Source: Platanthera guangdongensis
Lineage: Eukaryota > Streptophyta > Magnoliopsida > Asparagales > Orchidaceae
Assembly (NCBI GenBank): GCA_039583875.1
Contig: CM077166.1
Coordinates: forward strand, 90,828,564-90,892,563
DNA length: 64,000 nt
Direction of reading: 5' to 3'
This document shows, piece by piece, positions 1 through 10,841 of this stretch. Below the pieces are notes generated by a model. The model was not told the DNA's origin, ran no database searches, and saw only the letters and a list, made by a program, of their open reading frames with translations. Position numbers and translations under genes: made by a program. Each line of letters opens with the position of its first letter. The first letter of the stretch is position 1.

Positions 1-568
1 TCGGTCCCCCACCTGAAACTCCACCTGACGATGTCGGGAGTCATAGTATTTAGCATGTCTGCTCTGCGCCTCTAACATCCTGTCCCTGATAAGCCTCACC
101 TGATCCTCGGTGTCTTCAACAAAATCTGATCCCAACGCCTTCGGATCCTCATCCTGAATCTAAGAAAGCGGGGTCCTGCATTTCCTTCCATACAAGGCTT
201 CGTAAGGCGCCATCCTAATGCTGGACTGGTAGCTGTTGTTATAGGAGAACTCGACCAGGGGTAAGAGCTTCTCCCACGGTTCCCCGCGGTCCAAAATGCA
301 TAGCCTCAAAAGATCTTCCAGCATTCGATTGATGCGTTCCGTCTGCCCATCCGTCTGGGGATGGAATGCGGTGCTGAAGGTCAATCGCGTTCCTAAGTAA
401 GCCTGCACGGATCTCCACTCCCTGGAAGTGAACCGAACATCCCGATCTGACACGATAGTCTTGGGCACCCTGTGGTAACGAATGAACTTCTCTACGAATC
501 TCTGCACCAGTACCCCAACCGAGTCATCTTTCCTGATTGGAATGAATCTGGCCACCTTCGTCAGCTGG
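1..568 (-). pseudogene. GY1 integrase, downstream part (core to C-terminus)
   Basis: This is the downstream half of a retroviral-type integrase, which would insert element cDNA into the host chromosome. It starts inside the catalytic core just after the VDQLTK segment. It contains the second catalytic Asp in SDRDVRF (around 450) and the catalytic Glu in DGQTERINR (around 335-350), then the NNSY and YGRKCRTPLS motifs typical of gypsy integrases. A stop follows near 160, but coding similarity continues in frame (YYDSRHRQVEFQVGDR) to the window edge. The upstream half resumes at 2118 beyond a solo LTR insertion. Bases 569-573 and 2113-2117 (TCAAC) are the duplicated target. Confidence 0.9.
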
Positions 569-744
569 TCAACTGTTGGAACACCATATTACTAATTTGG
601 GTCAGGATCACTATGTCTCTAGGAACAAATGTTTGACCTCCTGTATAGATCAATAGGTCAATTAGAATTGAGTCTAAGGGTTAGAAGTCTAGGTTTGGAA
701 GCTGCCCTGAAGACCAAGACTTTCTGTTTGGAGACTAAGTCATA

Positions 745-1040
745 TTGTCGAGCTCAGCACGATGATTCGTCGAACTCCGATCGACGATCGTCTAGCTCAA
801 CTTCGATAGATCGTCGAACTCCATTCGACGATCGCTGAGCTCAACTTCATTATATCGTCGAACTCCATTCGACGATCGGTGAGCTCATTTCGACGATCTT
901 GACTCAGCTTTGGATTTCTATCTCTGAGCTCAGTTCGACGATCTTTGAGCTCAGATCGACGATATTTTGCTGCTGTATATTTCCAGATCGCTGAGCTCAG
1001 TTCGACGATAGCAGAGCTCAGTTCGACGTTTTCAGATAAC
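745..1040. repeat. Array of TCGTCGAAC-type palindromes in LTR G
   Basis: At least eight half-sites of the type TCGTCGAACTC or GTTCGACGAT are packed into about 300 bp, many paired as inverted repeats, with GAGCTC often between them. The array lies in the 5' third of the LTR, where U3 regulatory sequence is expected. The same core recurs in A and B. Confidence 0.88.
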
Positions 1041-2054
1041 TTCAAGGATGGTTCTAGATTCAAATTCAAATAAGTTAAGACATTATTTTGCAATTAATTC
1101 TGAGGATTTCCTAGCCGTTTTCATTCATTTCTGGACCAAGTTTCAAGGGATTTTCAAGGAATATTTTTATTGACTTTACTCTAGAAGAGATTTTGCAATT
1201 AAGGATGCAATTAATGCTGGCCAACAGCTATTATTCTCAGAGAATGTTCTTGTTCAGTACCAGAGAATAAAAGTGAAGAATTGTTTTTTGAATCTCTAAG
1301 AGAGATTACAGAGATATACAGACACACAGACAGACATCAGTATTCTTCAGAACAAGAAAAAATATACTATCTCAAAGAATTCTCAAGAACACTCATCCAA
1401 GGAGATCAACCTTTTCAAAAATCTTCAGATCTCTCTAGTTTTCAAGTGTTCAAGGCCAACATACTTCAAGACTCCATACATTCAATATTTCAGCTGTTGC
1501 TGAAATCATCGATTGCTGGAGTTCAATCTTTGAAGGCCTATCACGCTCAGCAAAGCTTTTCTTCCTAAAGATCTCAAGGATTCAGGGGGAGCTTTGACAT
1601 CAACAATCCACATAGTGTTCTCAGTTGTTTGAGAAAGAGAAGACTGCCATCACTCTCTCACCCCCTCTCTGTAAAGGGTTTCTCAAACTCCCTTCAAAAG
1701 TTTGAACTTGGTTTTTGAGCATCTTGTCAAAAGCTCATTGGTGGCAAGACACCTGATCAAAAAATCTGATTTGGTTTTTGAGCACCTTATCAAAAGCGCA
1801 TTGGTGCCCAGGACACCTGATCAACTCATCCTGCAGTGGATTCCTACATAGGGTGGTAGAAGAGTGGATGTACCCAAGTTTACGGGAACCAATATATTTC
1901 CTTGTGTCTTCTGGTTTTGCTTGTTTTTATTTTTGTTTCTGGCCTTGATTATTCTGTGTTTAGTTTTTGATTAGTATAGTTCTGTGATTAGATTTTTAAT
2001 TGCTTCCCTGCTCACTCATATTACAACAATTGTTGTAAAAATTTTCAAAGCACC

Positions 2055-2092
2055 ATATACTCTATTCACCCCCCCCCCCCTCTAGAGTATAT
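2055..2092 (+). other. C-tract stem-loop at the 3' end of LTR G
   Basis: A perfect 10-bp inverted repeat, ATATACTCTA (2055-2064) and TAGAGTATAT (2083-2092), encloses an 18-nt loop containing 12 consecutive C. It ends 20 bp before the LTR terminus. Equivalent hairpins occur at 20973-21015, 55498-55540, 61465-61490 and, on the minus strand, about 63599-63630. Confidence 0.85.
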
Positions 2093-2112
2093 CAGATCTA
2101 GCTGCACTTTCA

Positions 2113-4234
2113 TCAACGATGACCCAAATTGAATCATTTCCCGTCCGTGATCGGGGAAGGCCATGAATGAAGTCCATCGCAATGTCCTCAAATTTCCACT
2201 CCGACACCGGAAGTGGCTATAGCAATCTCGCGGGGTTTATGCACTCCGCATTCACTAGCTGGCAAGCCTCACAATATGTCACGAAGTATGTAATGTCCTT
2301 CTTCATCTCCGGCCAGAACATTGTACTCTTTAAGTCTGCCGTCATCTTGGTGATCCCCGGGTCTATGGAATATCTGCTACAATGTGCTTCTGCCATGATA
2401 TCCTCCCGAATCTGACCTCCTGCGGGTATGTAGACCCTGCCTCTAAACATAGCAATCCATCCCTCAGTGAATAATCTCCCATCGAACCCTCCTTCAAGGC
2501 TTAGAATATCGGCTCTTCCCATGCATCTGTCTTCTGTCCGTCTCGGATGCGGTCCCGAATATCATCTATGGAAACCATCGATGCTAGATACTCCATGTAC
2601 AGCTCTGGATCATTCTCGGATACTAGGGATATCTGAATATCTCTGAAAGACAGGACTAACTCCATGGACATCAGCTGTGATCCCTTCCCTGAGGTATCTC
2701 CTCTCTGGCTCAGAGCATCTGCCACCACGTTTGCCTTGCCGGGATGGTAGTGCATGGTGTACTAGTAATCTAACAGGAACTCCACCCAACGTCTCTGTCT
2801 GATGTTGAGTTCCTTCTGTGTGTCCACATATCTCAAATTCTTGTGATCGGAGAAGATGTCACAGTGAACCCCGTAAAGGTAGTGTCGCCAAATCTTCAAA
2901 GCAAAGATCAGTGCACCCATCTCCAGATCATGCACCGGGTAGTTCTTCTCATGTATCTTCAGCTGTTAGGAGGCGTAGGCTATCACGTGCCCGTTCTGCT
3001 TCAGAACGGCACCCATCCCCTGGTAGGAGGCGTTTGTATACACCTGGAATCCCTCCCTTCCCGACGTAAGATCGAGAATGGGAGCCGAGGTAAGCCGACC
3101 TTTCAACTCCACAAAGGCTGCTTCGTACTGTGGTGTCCAAATGAATGGGGATTCCTTCTTTGTCAGGGATGTAAGGGGGAGTGCAATCCGGGAGAATCCT
3201 TCGACAAACTTCCGGTAATATCCGGCAAGTCCCAGGAAGCTCTGTACATCAGTTGTTGTCTTCAACGGTGGCCAATCCTGAACTGCCCGAATATTGGCCG
3301 GGTCAACTGCCAACCCTGCAACGCTGATGATATGACCTAATAATGTCCTCCTCTTGAATCCGTAGCTTTTGATAGCCTGACCTCAAATCAAGTTTTGAGA
3401 AGAAATACGCTCCTTCCAGTTGGTCGAACAACTCGTCAATCTGTGGTAGCGGGTATGTATTCCGAACTGTCATTCTGTTTAGCGCTCGGTAATCAATACA
3501 CAAGCGGAGACTTCCGTCCTTCTTCTTGACAAATAGCACCGGGGCTCCGAATGGCGAAGAGCTTGGCCGGACAAACCCTGCCTCTACTAGTTCCTGCAAC
3601 TGACTTCGGAACTCTGCCAACTCCTTCGGGGCCATCCCGTAAGGAGCCCTTGATGCCGGCTTGGTCCTCGGCATAAGCTGTATCTGGAAGTCCTGCTCTT
3701 GGTGCGGAGGTAGTCCTGGCAGTTTATCTGGCAAGACGTCAGTGAAATCTCGCACCACCGGGATGTCTGCCACAGACCCCTTGGCCTCCGCCATCTCAAA
3801 AAGAATCTGATAAACCTCCTCTCCCTGCAGATGGGCCTTAACGGCCTGTACTGAAGATAAGAGTATACAAGAGGCAGATCTTATATCTTCGATGATAATG
3901 ACTGAGTCCCCGTGCCTCACGGTGACCCTCTTTGCTTGGCAATCAATCTGGGCATGGTTCCACTGCAACCATGACATGCCCAAGATCAGCTTGAAGACTG
4001 GCATCCTTAGGATCGTTGCATATACTTCGAATGACTCCCCGCCAATCTCCGCCTCCATGTTGTAGTGGGCAGAGGTGATTAGCTCCGATCCGTCAGGTAG
4101 ACGCACCCTCCTCAGCAGGCCTGTGAACCGCTCCACTCGTTCCAACCCTTCCAGAAAGGCCTCCGATACAAACGAGTGCGAGGCACCCGTGTCGAACAGA
4201 GTATAGGCGTGCTTGCCGCTGATGAAGACTATAC
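2113..4234 (-). pseudogene. GY1 pol: protease, RT, RNase H, integrase N-terminus
   Basis: Read leftward from 4234. An aspartic protease has [12 protein letters not shown] near 4170-4205. RT follows, with [21 protein letters not shown] and [11 protein letters not shown]. Near 3340 the frame jumps from the RIQEEDI segment straight to GHIIS, followed by [12 protein letters not shown]. The stretch that should hold the FxDD/YxDD catalytic aspartates is missing. The RT connection region and RNase H follow ([41 protein letters not shown]), with in-frame stops near 2965 and 2757. The integrase zinc-binding region has two Cys in YCEACQ near 2265, and the catalytic-core start [11 protein letters not shown] is near 2165. 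The coding order supports Ty3/gypsy. The RT is catalytically dead. Confidence 0.88.
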
Positions 4235-4363
4235 CTGGGATGGTTAAATGTCTTAGTATTCTATAACGGGTTTTCTTTCATAGTTATTCTACCTAGTGCA
4301 GTTCTACCAATTTGACAACTGAGAAAGGGGATTCTATTTAAACAATTAAACATCTTGGCGTAC
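4235..4363 (-). other. Putative spliceosomal intron between GY1 gag and protease
   Basis: On the minus strand the segment begins GTACGCCAAG after GTCATAGCAG and ends ACCATCCCAG before GTATAGTC. It is 129 nt, GT-AG, with a branch-site-like TACTAAG about 20 nt before the AG. Removing it joins VIAG to [18 protein letters not shown] in frame. Retaining it ends Gag eight codons later (TPRCLIV then stop). An equivalent segment splits the same codon in element B. Confidence 0.72.
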
Positions 4364-5533
4364 CTGCTATGACCTGCTCTGGGTTCCGAGGCTGCACTAG
4401 GTCCAAAGCATACACCTGTTCTCTTTCTTGTCTACGATCCCCTCCTTGGTATCCACGTCCTCGGCCATCACCTCGGCCTCCAAAATATTGCGCTGGCTGG
4501 GCAGCCGGTGGTGCTGGTGGGGGTGCCCCCCTAATGGGGAAGTTCCTCCTGATGTGCCCCACCTGATGGCAATTGAAGCATTCCGGCGGGGGATATGCCT
4601 TTCCCCCGGGTCTCTATCACTCCCGTGTCTGAAGAGGTGGTCGGGCCACCACCACTGGCTCCCTTATCTCCTGTCTTGCCTCTTGACAAGGCTGGTACTC
4701 GACCGTCCTCCCGTCCGTGATACGGGCTCGTCTCTGATCGTTCCTTGCTCCTCGACCCTGATCCTCCACTAGCCATTTACGGCCCCGAGAAGCCTGCCAA
4801 TCAGCCTCTATCCTCTTTGCCATATCCAAAATCCGGGAGATAGGTCCGTCGGATACAAACAACAAGGACTCCCTCAACTCCTCTTTCAGGCCCTTATAAA
4901 ACCTCCTGATGTACCCTGCTTCGTCCAACTGGTAAGAATCTGCATATCGATCCAAATGGTCGAACTCCCGATGGTACTCCACCATCATCCTAGTGCACTA
5001 CTTCAGCTGTAAGAACCGCTCCTCGAACTCATCCCTGGCCGACTGCGGAACAAAATTCTCCAACAGCGCGGCCCTGAATTCTTCCCAGGTAATTTCTGCA
5101 ACCTCCCTATCGGTAAACGTCGTGTCCAGCAGTGTATTCCACCACCTATTGGCATGGGACTCCAGGCAAGAGACAACCAAGGCCACCCTCTCCTCCCAGG
5201 GGCACCGTATCCCGGTCAGCATTTCTTACATATCATCCAGCCACTCTTTCGTCTGAACTGCCGACTCTGTCCCCAAGTAGGACGGGGGAGAAAGTCCTCG
5301 GAAGATGCTCAACCAGTTGCCCCCCGGTTTGGCTGCGGAGCCTGAGCCTGAGCCTGTTGAGTCCGGAAGGCCTCAAGGATAGCTGTAAGAATCTGCCCCA
5401 TGTCTGACTGAAGGAAAGGAGTGGGGACTGGTGGAGTAGGCTGTGCTGGAGGCTGCGTAACAAAATCCGTAATGAGAAAACGTTCAATCTTTACTAAAAA
5501 TGGAAAATTTATATGTGATCCCGATATGGGCAC
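4364..5533 (-). pseudogene. GY1 gag (capsid and zinc knuckle)
   Basis: Gag packages element RNA into particles. Visible blocks are a proline/glutamine-rich N-terminus (5533-5310), then, after a frameshift near 5310, the capsid-type region with TGIRCPWEERVALVVSCL and WWNTLLDTTF (5222-4998). Next come EYHREFDHLDRYADSY and RIEADWQASRGRKWL. Another frameshift precedes a zinc-knuckle region (about 4540-4575) and an arginine/glycine-rich tail. The knuckle ends GHIRRNF, so its last Cys is Phe. No ATG start is evident. At least two frameshifts and a stop near 4990 make it a pseudogene. Confidence 0.82.
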
Positions 5534-5624
5534 ACCACTGCTTCCGCTGCTTAGTTTGTCCCCAAACTAAACTCGTGCGGGGGTGACCCAGGGGTTATGG
5601 ACAGTTTCTTTTCGATCGAGGTTT

Positions 5625-5636
5625 CCTATGATACCA
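5625..5636 (-). other. GY1 primer-binding site (initiator Met tRNA type)
   Basis: On the minus strand TGGTATCATAGG lies 2 nt inside the LTR end at 5639. It matches the plant iMet-tRNA 3' complement TGGTATCAGAGC with mismatches in its distal part. It fixes the orientation of GY1 and identifies 5639-10784 as the 5' LTR. Confidence 0.85.
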
Positions 5637-6374
5637 CTTGTAAGACCCCATTTTTTTCTCATTCAAACTCTGGGGTCTTATGCCCAGAACCGCCGCTTTG
5701 CGGTGACACCTTCGTGGCCGGGAAGATCGTCACTACAAAACGCCGATTCTGCCGGCCTTATTGATCACAAAAGTAGCAGTACAAGAGAATAGAAATGTAA
5801 GTCCACAGAAAATCACATATCATATAAATAATCTCCACGAAGGGAGTGTCCACAGAATAATATATCAGAGTACTAAAATACGGGCTTGTGCCCGGAACAT
5901 CATGTCCTCACTACAAATCACTCATGCGGAAGCAAAAACAGAACATCTACTTAAGGTCGAGACTCACGGTCCCGGCTATATGAACTCCGGAGATAGACTG
6001 CCCCATCTCTAAGCGCACCAGTCTCTAGGGCTTCTCCCCCGTGCTGGGCTCCACGATTCCCTAAAATGATGTGGTTCGAAAATCGTTAGTCATAAAGACT
6101 AAGCCCCATCATCCCCTACCCTTCCCCCATGGCTAGTAAGTACCAAGCAGAGAGGAAGAAAGGGAAGGACATGAAGGTGGAGAATAAATCAAAAGAAACA
6201 GGTGGAAGCGGAACTAATCTAGTAATTCTATAATAAATAATGGCAATAAGATGAAATATGAAAAGTAACCTACGTTTATGTGAGAACATATAAGCCAAGG
6301 GGTCTTCTGCAAGGCTCCCATCGTATAAAAAGTCTCATACCAATATATACGTTGGGGTGTTGGTTAATAAATAG

Positions 6375-6375
<1 letters not shown>

Positions 6376-6418
<43 letters not shown>
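6376..6418. repeat. (TA)n microsatellite
   Basis: About 20 uninterrupted AT dinucleotides inside the GY1 LTR. Confidence 0.97.
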
Positions 6419-6420
<2 letters not shown>

Positions 6421-6939
6421 AAATTGACCTTAATTTATAAACTTGCCCACACATGCTTATAGAACAAGGGGTCGTTTTGCAAGTCCTAATGTATAAGTGT
6501 CTCATTCCACTTATACCTTAGGTGTTAGGGGTTAAATGAATCTATTATGCTATGACATGCAAGTGGGTATGATGGAACATGCAAGTGCAACACACACACC
6601 GGACTCTGTGCACACAGACCTTTAGTTCACCCTTTCTGGAGACATAACCTCCCAGGATACCTCCGTAGTGGCAGACAGAAGCGTTGGGTTGGGCCTTGCC
6701 CACCTCTAAACTAGTAAAGCACTACCGGTCAGACTTATCGTATGCCTCAATGCTGGTGCACAAAGAGGAGCTCCTGCGTACTCTTGTCGGCTGGCACACC
6801 GAACTTCTGTTGGCGAAGTGCTAGCCACACTTGCCGAGTCAGCGTATTGGCGTCGGTGCATCGACCCTCCAATACCGAAGACCCACCACCTTAATTTTCT
6901 TTCCTTTTATGCACATGAAAATTTAACGTATCCAAAAAC

Positions 6940-7070
6940 TGAGCCAATGCTCCCCGGACTAAAATGTCCGTCTCAAACAATCGAGCCAAAACTCCCCGGA
7001 CCAAAACGTCCGTCTCTTAACTATCTGAGCCGAAGCTCTCCGGACATAAAACGTCTGTCTCCTAACTATC
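6940..7070. repeat. ~60-bp tandem repeat with CCGGAC/GTCCG stems
   Basis: Three degenerate copies follow the pattern GAGCC-N4-GCTCCCCGGAC-N5-ACGTCCGTCTC. Each contains a short inverted repeat (CGGAC with GTCCG). The array lies in the transcribed R/U5 part of the GY1 LTR. Confidence 0.8.
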
Positions 7071-9797
7071 CAAGATGAAGATCCCAACTATCTTCCTGTG
7101 TTATCTGTGTTCGTGAAATGTGCAACCATAATTACTAAGTTAATCTTTTCAGCTTGTTAATACAGTTTACGTTAACGAAGGACTGCCCCCGGTATTCCCT
7201 GTGAAGGGCTCTCAAGGGGTACTAGGAACTATGATGGGATTACGCCCATTGTTCCCTTTCGCAAGGTACTTATTATTATTGGTTGATTCCCTTACCCATT
7301 ACCTTCTCGTGTTACGATAGACTAACCTAGTGTGATTTTTAACCTTCCTCTCTTTGGGAAAGACGATCTTTCGTCGAACCCGAGCACCTCTTAACTCTAG
7401 CCAACACCACTTCTCACCAACCTTCCGATCCTTATATGGTGAACACTTTCACATCCATCCAATTCAGCAGATTAACTAACTCCAACGTTGTGCCCCATCA
7501 TATCCTATTACTGTTAACTCAAATTGCTAATTGCAGACTATCCTATGCTATATGTCGAACCAGATAGGAAATGATCCAATACTCATCCAAATGCCCTAAC
7601 TTATTTATTGGAGGTATATCATGATATAATTAGCCTATAATCAGAAAATTATAATTTTTCCTAATTTATCCGGCATTTAATTAATTTCCTCAAAAATTTA
7701 AAGTGTTACCGGTTTGAACATGAACTACCCTAAGTACTCATGAAAGATGTCCAAAATTATTATAAATATTATGTTATCTCAATATGGTAAATCCAAAGTA
7801 TCACAATTTCTCTATCATCAAAAGGGCACTAAAACTATTTTAGCAATATTTTCTATCTTTCGTTATTTATGAATCAAGTACAGCAAATATCCATCCAAAA
7901 ATTATAAATTAATTATACTATGCAGATACAACCTTAAAAATTGCATTGGCTGAGTTTCATAATTTTTTCAGCAAGTATTAATCTCTGAATAAATTAATTA
8001 TCAAAAATCTCCATAAGGTGGACTTGTAAAGAAAGTGTCGTAACTAAGATTCTAAAAATAATGAATAAATGTCTACAAGCATAAAATGGCCTGAAAATCT
8101 CAATTCCTAAGTCTCATAATTTTTCAACAGCAATATCATCCATAATTAATTTTGAAACCATAAAACCCCCTTTTAACATTTGTGAATGAAGTACTAGATT
8201 TACTCAACTAAACATTATACAAAAATTCAGGAGCAACCATTCTGACCTAAAACACTTACTAACAAGAGTTCATGGGGTTTTAATGAACAGAAAGATCTAA
8301 ATAATTAAAATGTCAGTTAGGGCTATAGCAAACTTTACAAATGAAGTGCTAGAAATAAGCATCATAAAATTCCAGTACAATTGCTATAGGTTTTGCCCTT
8401 CCAAAACTCACTCTACCCGAGTTTCACAGCTTTTAAAAAATGTTTAGTGACTGATTTTAATCATTTGAGATTTTATCCTAAAACTAAGGTTAGGGTTTTG
8501 AGGTCTCTACCTATCTCCAAATCCTCCGAGATTCCATCCAGATGATTTATATTATGCTAACGTCGACTCTACTGAGTTTCAAGGCAATACGAGGGCATTT
8601 GCCCCCATGTCCTTCACAACCCTCAAAACCCTCCCTTTAGGGTTTGAGTTTGGATCCTAAGTTAAATCAACCCTAAACCACACCATTTTTGTCCAAGTGG
8701 GTTATAATAACCCTTCTAAGTCAGTGGTCAAAATATCAACCTCTGTTGAGGGGTTTTGACCGTTCCAAACTCTTAGTGCACTTGTTACTCAAAAATGCCT
8801 CATTAATGCCTAGTTAAGGATAGGTGATTTCCTACCCAAAACTCATCCAAATGAGTTGGAATTTTGTACAGAGCTAGGTTTTATAGCCAGGGAAAACTCA
8901 CCAATATTTGGGAGGGTTTGGAGGTCATTTGGCCACTTAAATAAATTACTCTAACTTTATTAAATTAAAATAAAAACCTTAGGCAACGTGTCTCCAAAAA
9001 TTCCCATTTTTGGACATCCTCTATGTATTTCTAAGGGTAACGCCTTGCCCAAATTTCAGGTCATTTGGACAAGGGACGAAGAGTGGGCATTCATTTCAGT
9101 TTCTGCCTAACTCTAGGTACAGCCCCCACTAAAACGGGTGTTGCAGTCACACCACATACCTAAACGAGTTGAAATTAATTTTAAATTAATCTAGACTCGA
9201 AGGGCTACAACTTTCATGACTGGCCATTTGTCCTAAATCGACATCTAAGTGCCTCGTTTTGCAGCATCAAAATGTGCCCATTTCGTGTATCTTTTCCTTA
9301 TATATTATATACATAATTTTTATATTATAAAAAATGTTTTTATTGTTCATCTTCTACAGAACCCGAAAACCTGAACTCAGAAAATTTATATTTCCTATAG
9401 CTCTTCTGCGATCCGTCACCGGCCGTCCGGTCACTTCCCTGGCCAGCCACCACCACCACCACCTCCGTCGAGGCAATGGCTATCGGTCGGCGGTGGTTTG
9501 GACGCCGGAGGTGGCGGTTTCCGGCGAACCCAAAAATATATTTTTCATGGTTTCTTTTTTTTTTCATGAAAACGCGAGATAGGTCCGGCTCCGTTGAGCA
9601 CGAACTTCCTTTCTAAGATCCTAAGATCTACCCATAAAAGAAGAAGTAGAGGAGGACCTTGTTCGCGGTTTGGAGGCGAGATGAACGTCGGGTTGTCATG
9701 GCGCGGTGGTGGCGTTGCTAAACTTCTCCTACAGGAAGAACAACAACTCTAATCCATTTGGTCAAGAGTGTAAACTTCTCATCTTGCTCTAAGGGGG

Positions 9798-9806
9798 CTT
9801 TTATAG
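9798..9806 (-). promoter_or_regulatory. TATA box of GY1 LTR
   Basis: Minus-strand CTATAAAAG, followed by CCCCC. It lies about 280 bp downstream of the palindrome array and upstream of the PBS, as expected for the U3/R boundary of the 5' LTR. Confidence 0.6.
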
Positions 9807-10085
9807 ATCACCAAGTGGGGAGGGGAAAGGGTAAAGCATTTATATCCATGAAGGCTCTCCTCTTAATAGTATTTCGGTTATGGTGGAGGGAGAGGAAAAG
9901 GTGGAAGATGAAAAGATGTGTCTATGTGTCAATTTCCCATTGGTCCAACACTTCCTCATTTTATTAAGTAATTAGAGAAGGAAACGACCCATAAATACTC
10001 CTGCTGTAACTTCCCATAATCAGAGTTAATTATGGCATGTGTTAAAGTAATTTCCAGCCTGACTGATGTTTCGGCCTTTATCACG

Positions 10086-10640
10086 GGTGTGACATGTAGG
10101 TCACGGGCGTGACATTAGTCCATTCGTCGTTCTCGAGTCGATGACCGATTTTTCTACGTCGGTTCACGGGTCACCCCCCATGTCACGGGCGTGACACGTC
10201 TCTCACGGGCGTGACAGGTGTTCTATGGTCGACGTTCGTCGAGCTGAGGTCGACGGTCGGTGGGGCGTCACGCCCTAGGTCACGGGCGTGACGAACCTGT
10301 CATGGGTGTGACCAACCCGTGACATGAGTTCTGAGCTCGGCGATCAGCTTACTGATTTCGTCGACCATCGAAGGAAGTCACGGGCATGACGGGCCGGTCA
10401 CGGGCGTGACCAACCCGTGACTCGGGATTTCGGTCGACGTTCGTCGAGCTGAGGTCGACGGTCGGTGGGGCATCACGCCCTAGGTCACGGGCGTGCCGAA
10501 CCTGTCACGGGCGTGACCAACCCATGACATGAGTTCTGAACTCGGCGATCAGCTTGCTTATTTCGTCCACCATCGAAGGAAGTCACGGGCATGACGGGCC
10601 GGTCACTGGCGTGACCAACGCATGACTGGGGATTTCGGTC
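10086..10640. repeat. Array of TCACGGGCGTGA palindromes, with a 205-bp tandem duplication
   Basis: More than a dozen copies of TCACGGGCGTGAC or close variants occur, each a near-perfect palindrome (TCACG-N2/3-CGTGA). The core is embedded in a ~205-bp unit duplicated in tandem (GGTCGACGTTCGTCGAGC starts at 10227 and again at 10432). The units also carry GTCGAC and TTCGTCGA motifs. The array sits in U3, upstream of the TATA box at 9798. The same core occurs in element F. Confidence 0.9.
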
Positions 10641-10784
10641 GACGGACTTCGGAGGATTGCATCTTCGGCTAGCCGTCGTGCCTGAACCTATTTTTAGATC
10701 GGTTACTGTCAATTTGTGGGGTTTACGTGGGTTCTGTCACGGCAGACCGACTCCTAGGGGTTTAGCTGGAAATGGGATGTTACA

Positions 10785-10841
10785 ACTAGTGCCCGTGACA
10801 TCAACCCTATACTCTTCTCCCCCTTCATTTTCACGCATCAA
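10785..10841 (-). other. Short remnant with polypurine-tract-like sequence beside the GY1 LTR
   Basis: On the minus strand this 57-bp stretch reads GAAGGGGGAGAAGAG and ends directly at the LTR start TGTAACATCCC. A polypurine tract is expected upstream of a 3' LTR, not a 5' LTR. The stretch does not align to the E repeat that begins at 10842. It may be a truncated second internal region, meaning 5639-10784 was once the middle LTR of a tandem element. Confidence 0.35.

Larger units (their letters stand above)
574..2112 (+). mobile_element. G: solo LTR of a Sirevirus-like Ty1/copia element
   Basis: A 1,539-bp sequence begins TGTTGGAACA and ends GCACTTTCA. It is flanked by a perfect 5-bp duplication TCAAC (569-573 and 2113-2117). 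Removing it and one TCAAC restores a continuous integrase reading frame, so the boundaries are secure. No internal domain is present, which fits LTR-LTR recombination. Its 3' half shares blocks with the LTRs of A and H, for example GTGGATGTACCCA near 1864. A ~90% identical minus-strand copy starts at 63579. Confidence 0.93.
1..10784 (-). mobile_element. GY1: Ty3/gypsy chromovirus (Tekay/Del-like), 3' part cut by window edge
   Basis: A minus-strand gypsy element. Reading leftward from its 5' LTR (5639-10784) come a Met-tRNA primer site, gag, an intron-like segment, protease, RT, RNase H and integrase. The order protease-RT-RNase H-integrase is diagnostic of Ty3/gypsy. The very long LTR and the gag/pol style point to Tekay/Del-like chromoviruses, which is inference from motifs. 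The 3' LTR lies left of base 1, so its target-site duplication cannot be checked. The element is dead: gag is frameshifted, the RT catalytic core is deleted near 3340, RNase H has in-frame stops, and integrase is split by a solo LTR. Confidence 0.88.
5639..10784 (-). mobile_element. GY1 5' LTR (5.1 kb)
   Basis: On the minus strand it begins TGTAACATCCCA (10784) and ends TGGGGTCTTACA (5639). These termini are near-complementary, and the PBS lies directly inside the 5639 end. At 5,146 bp it is long, but long LTRs are known in Tekay-like chromoviruses. Within it are a TA microsatellite (6376-6418), a ~60-bp tandem repeat (6940-7070), a TATA box (9798-9806) and an array of TCACG palindromes (10086-10640). 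The 7100-9750 stretch has no ORF above noise and I see no other feature in it. An undetected nested insertion cannot be excluded because the partner LTR is outside the window. Confidence 0.75.

Noticed and set aside
9334..9582. Small ORF with a HHHHH run
   Set aside because: Isolated 82-codon frame inside the GY1 LTR with a CCACCACCA microsatellite. The opposite strand is open too.
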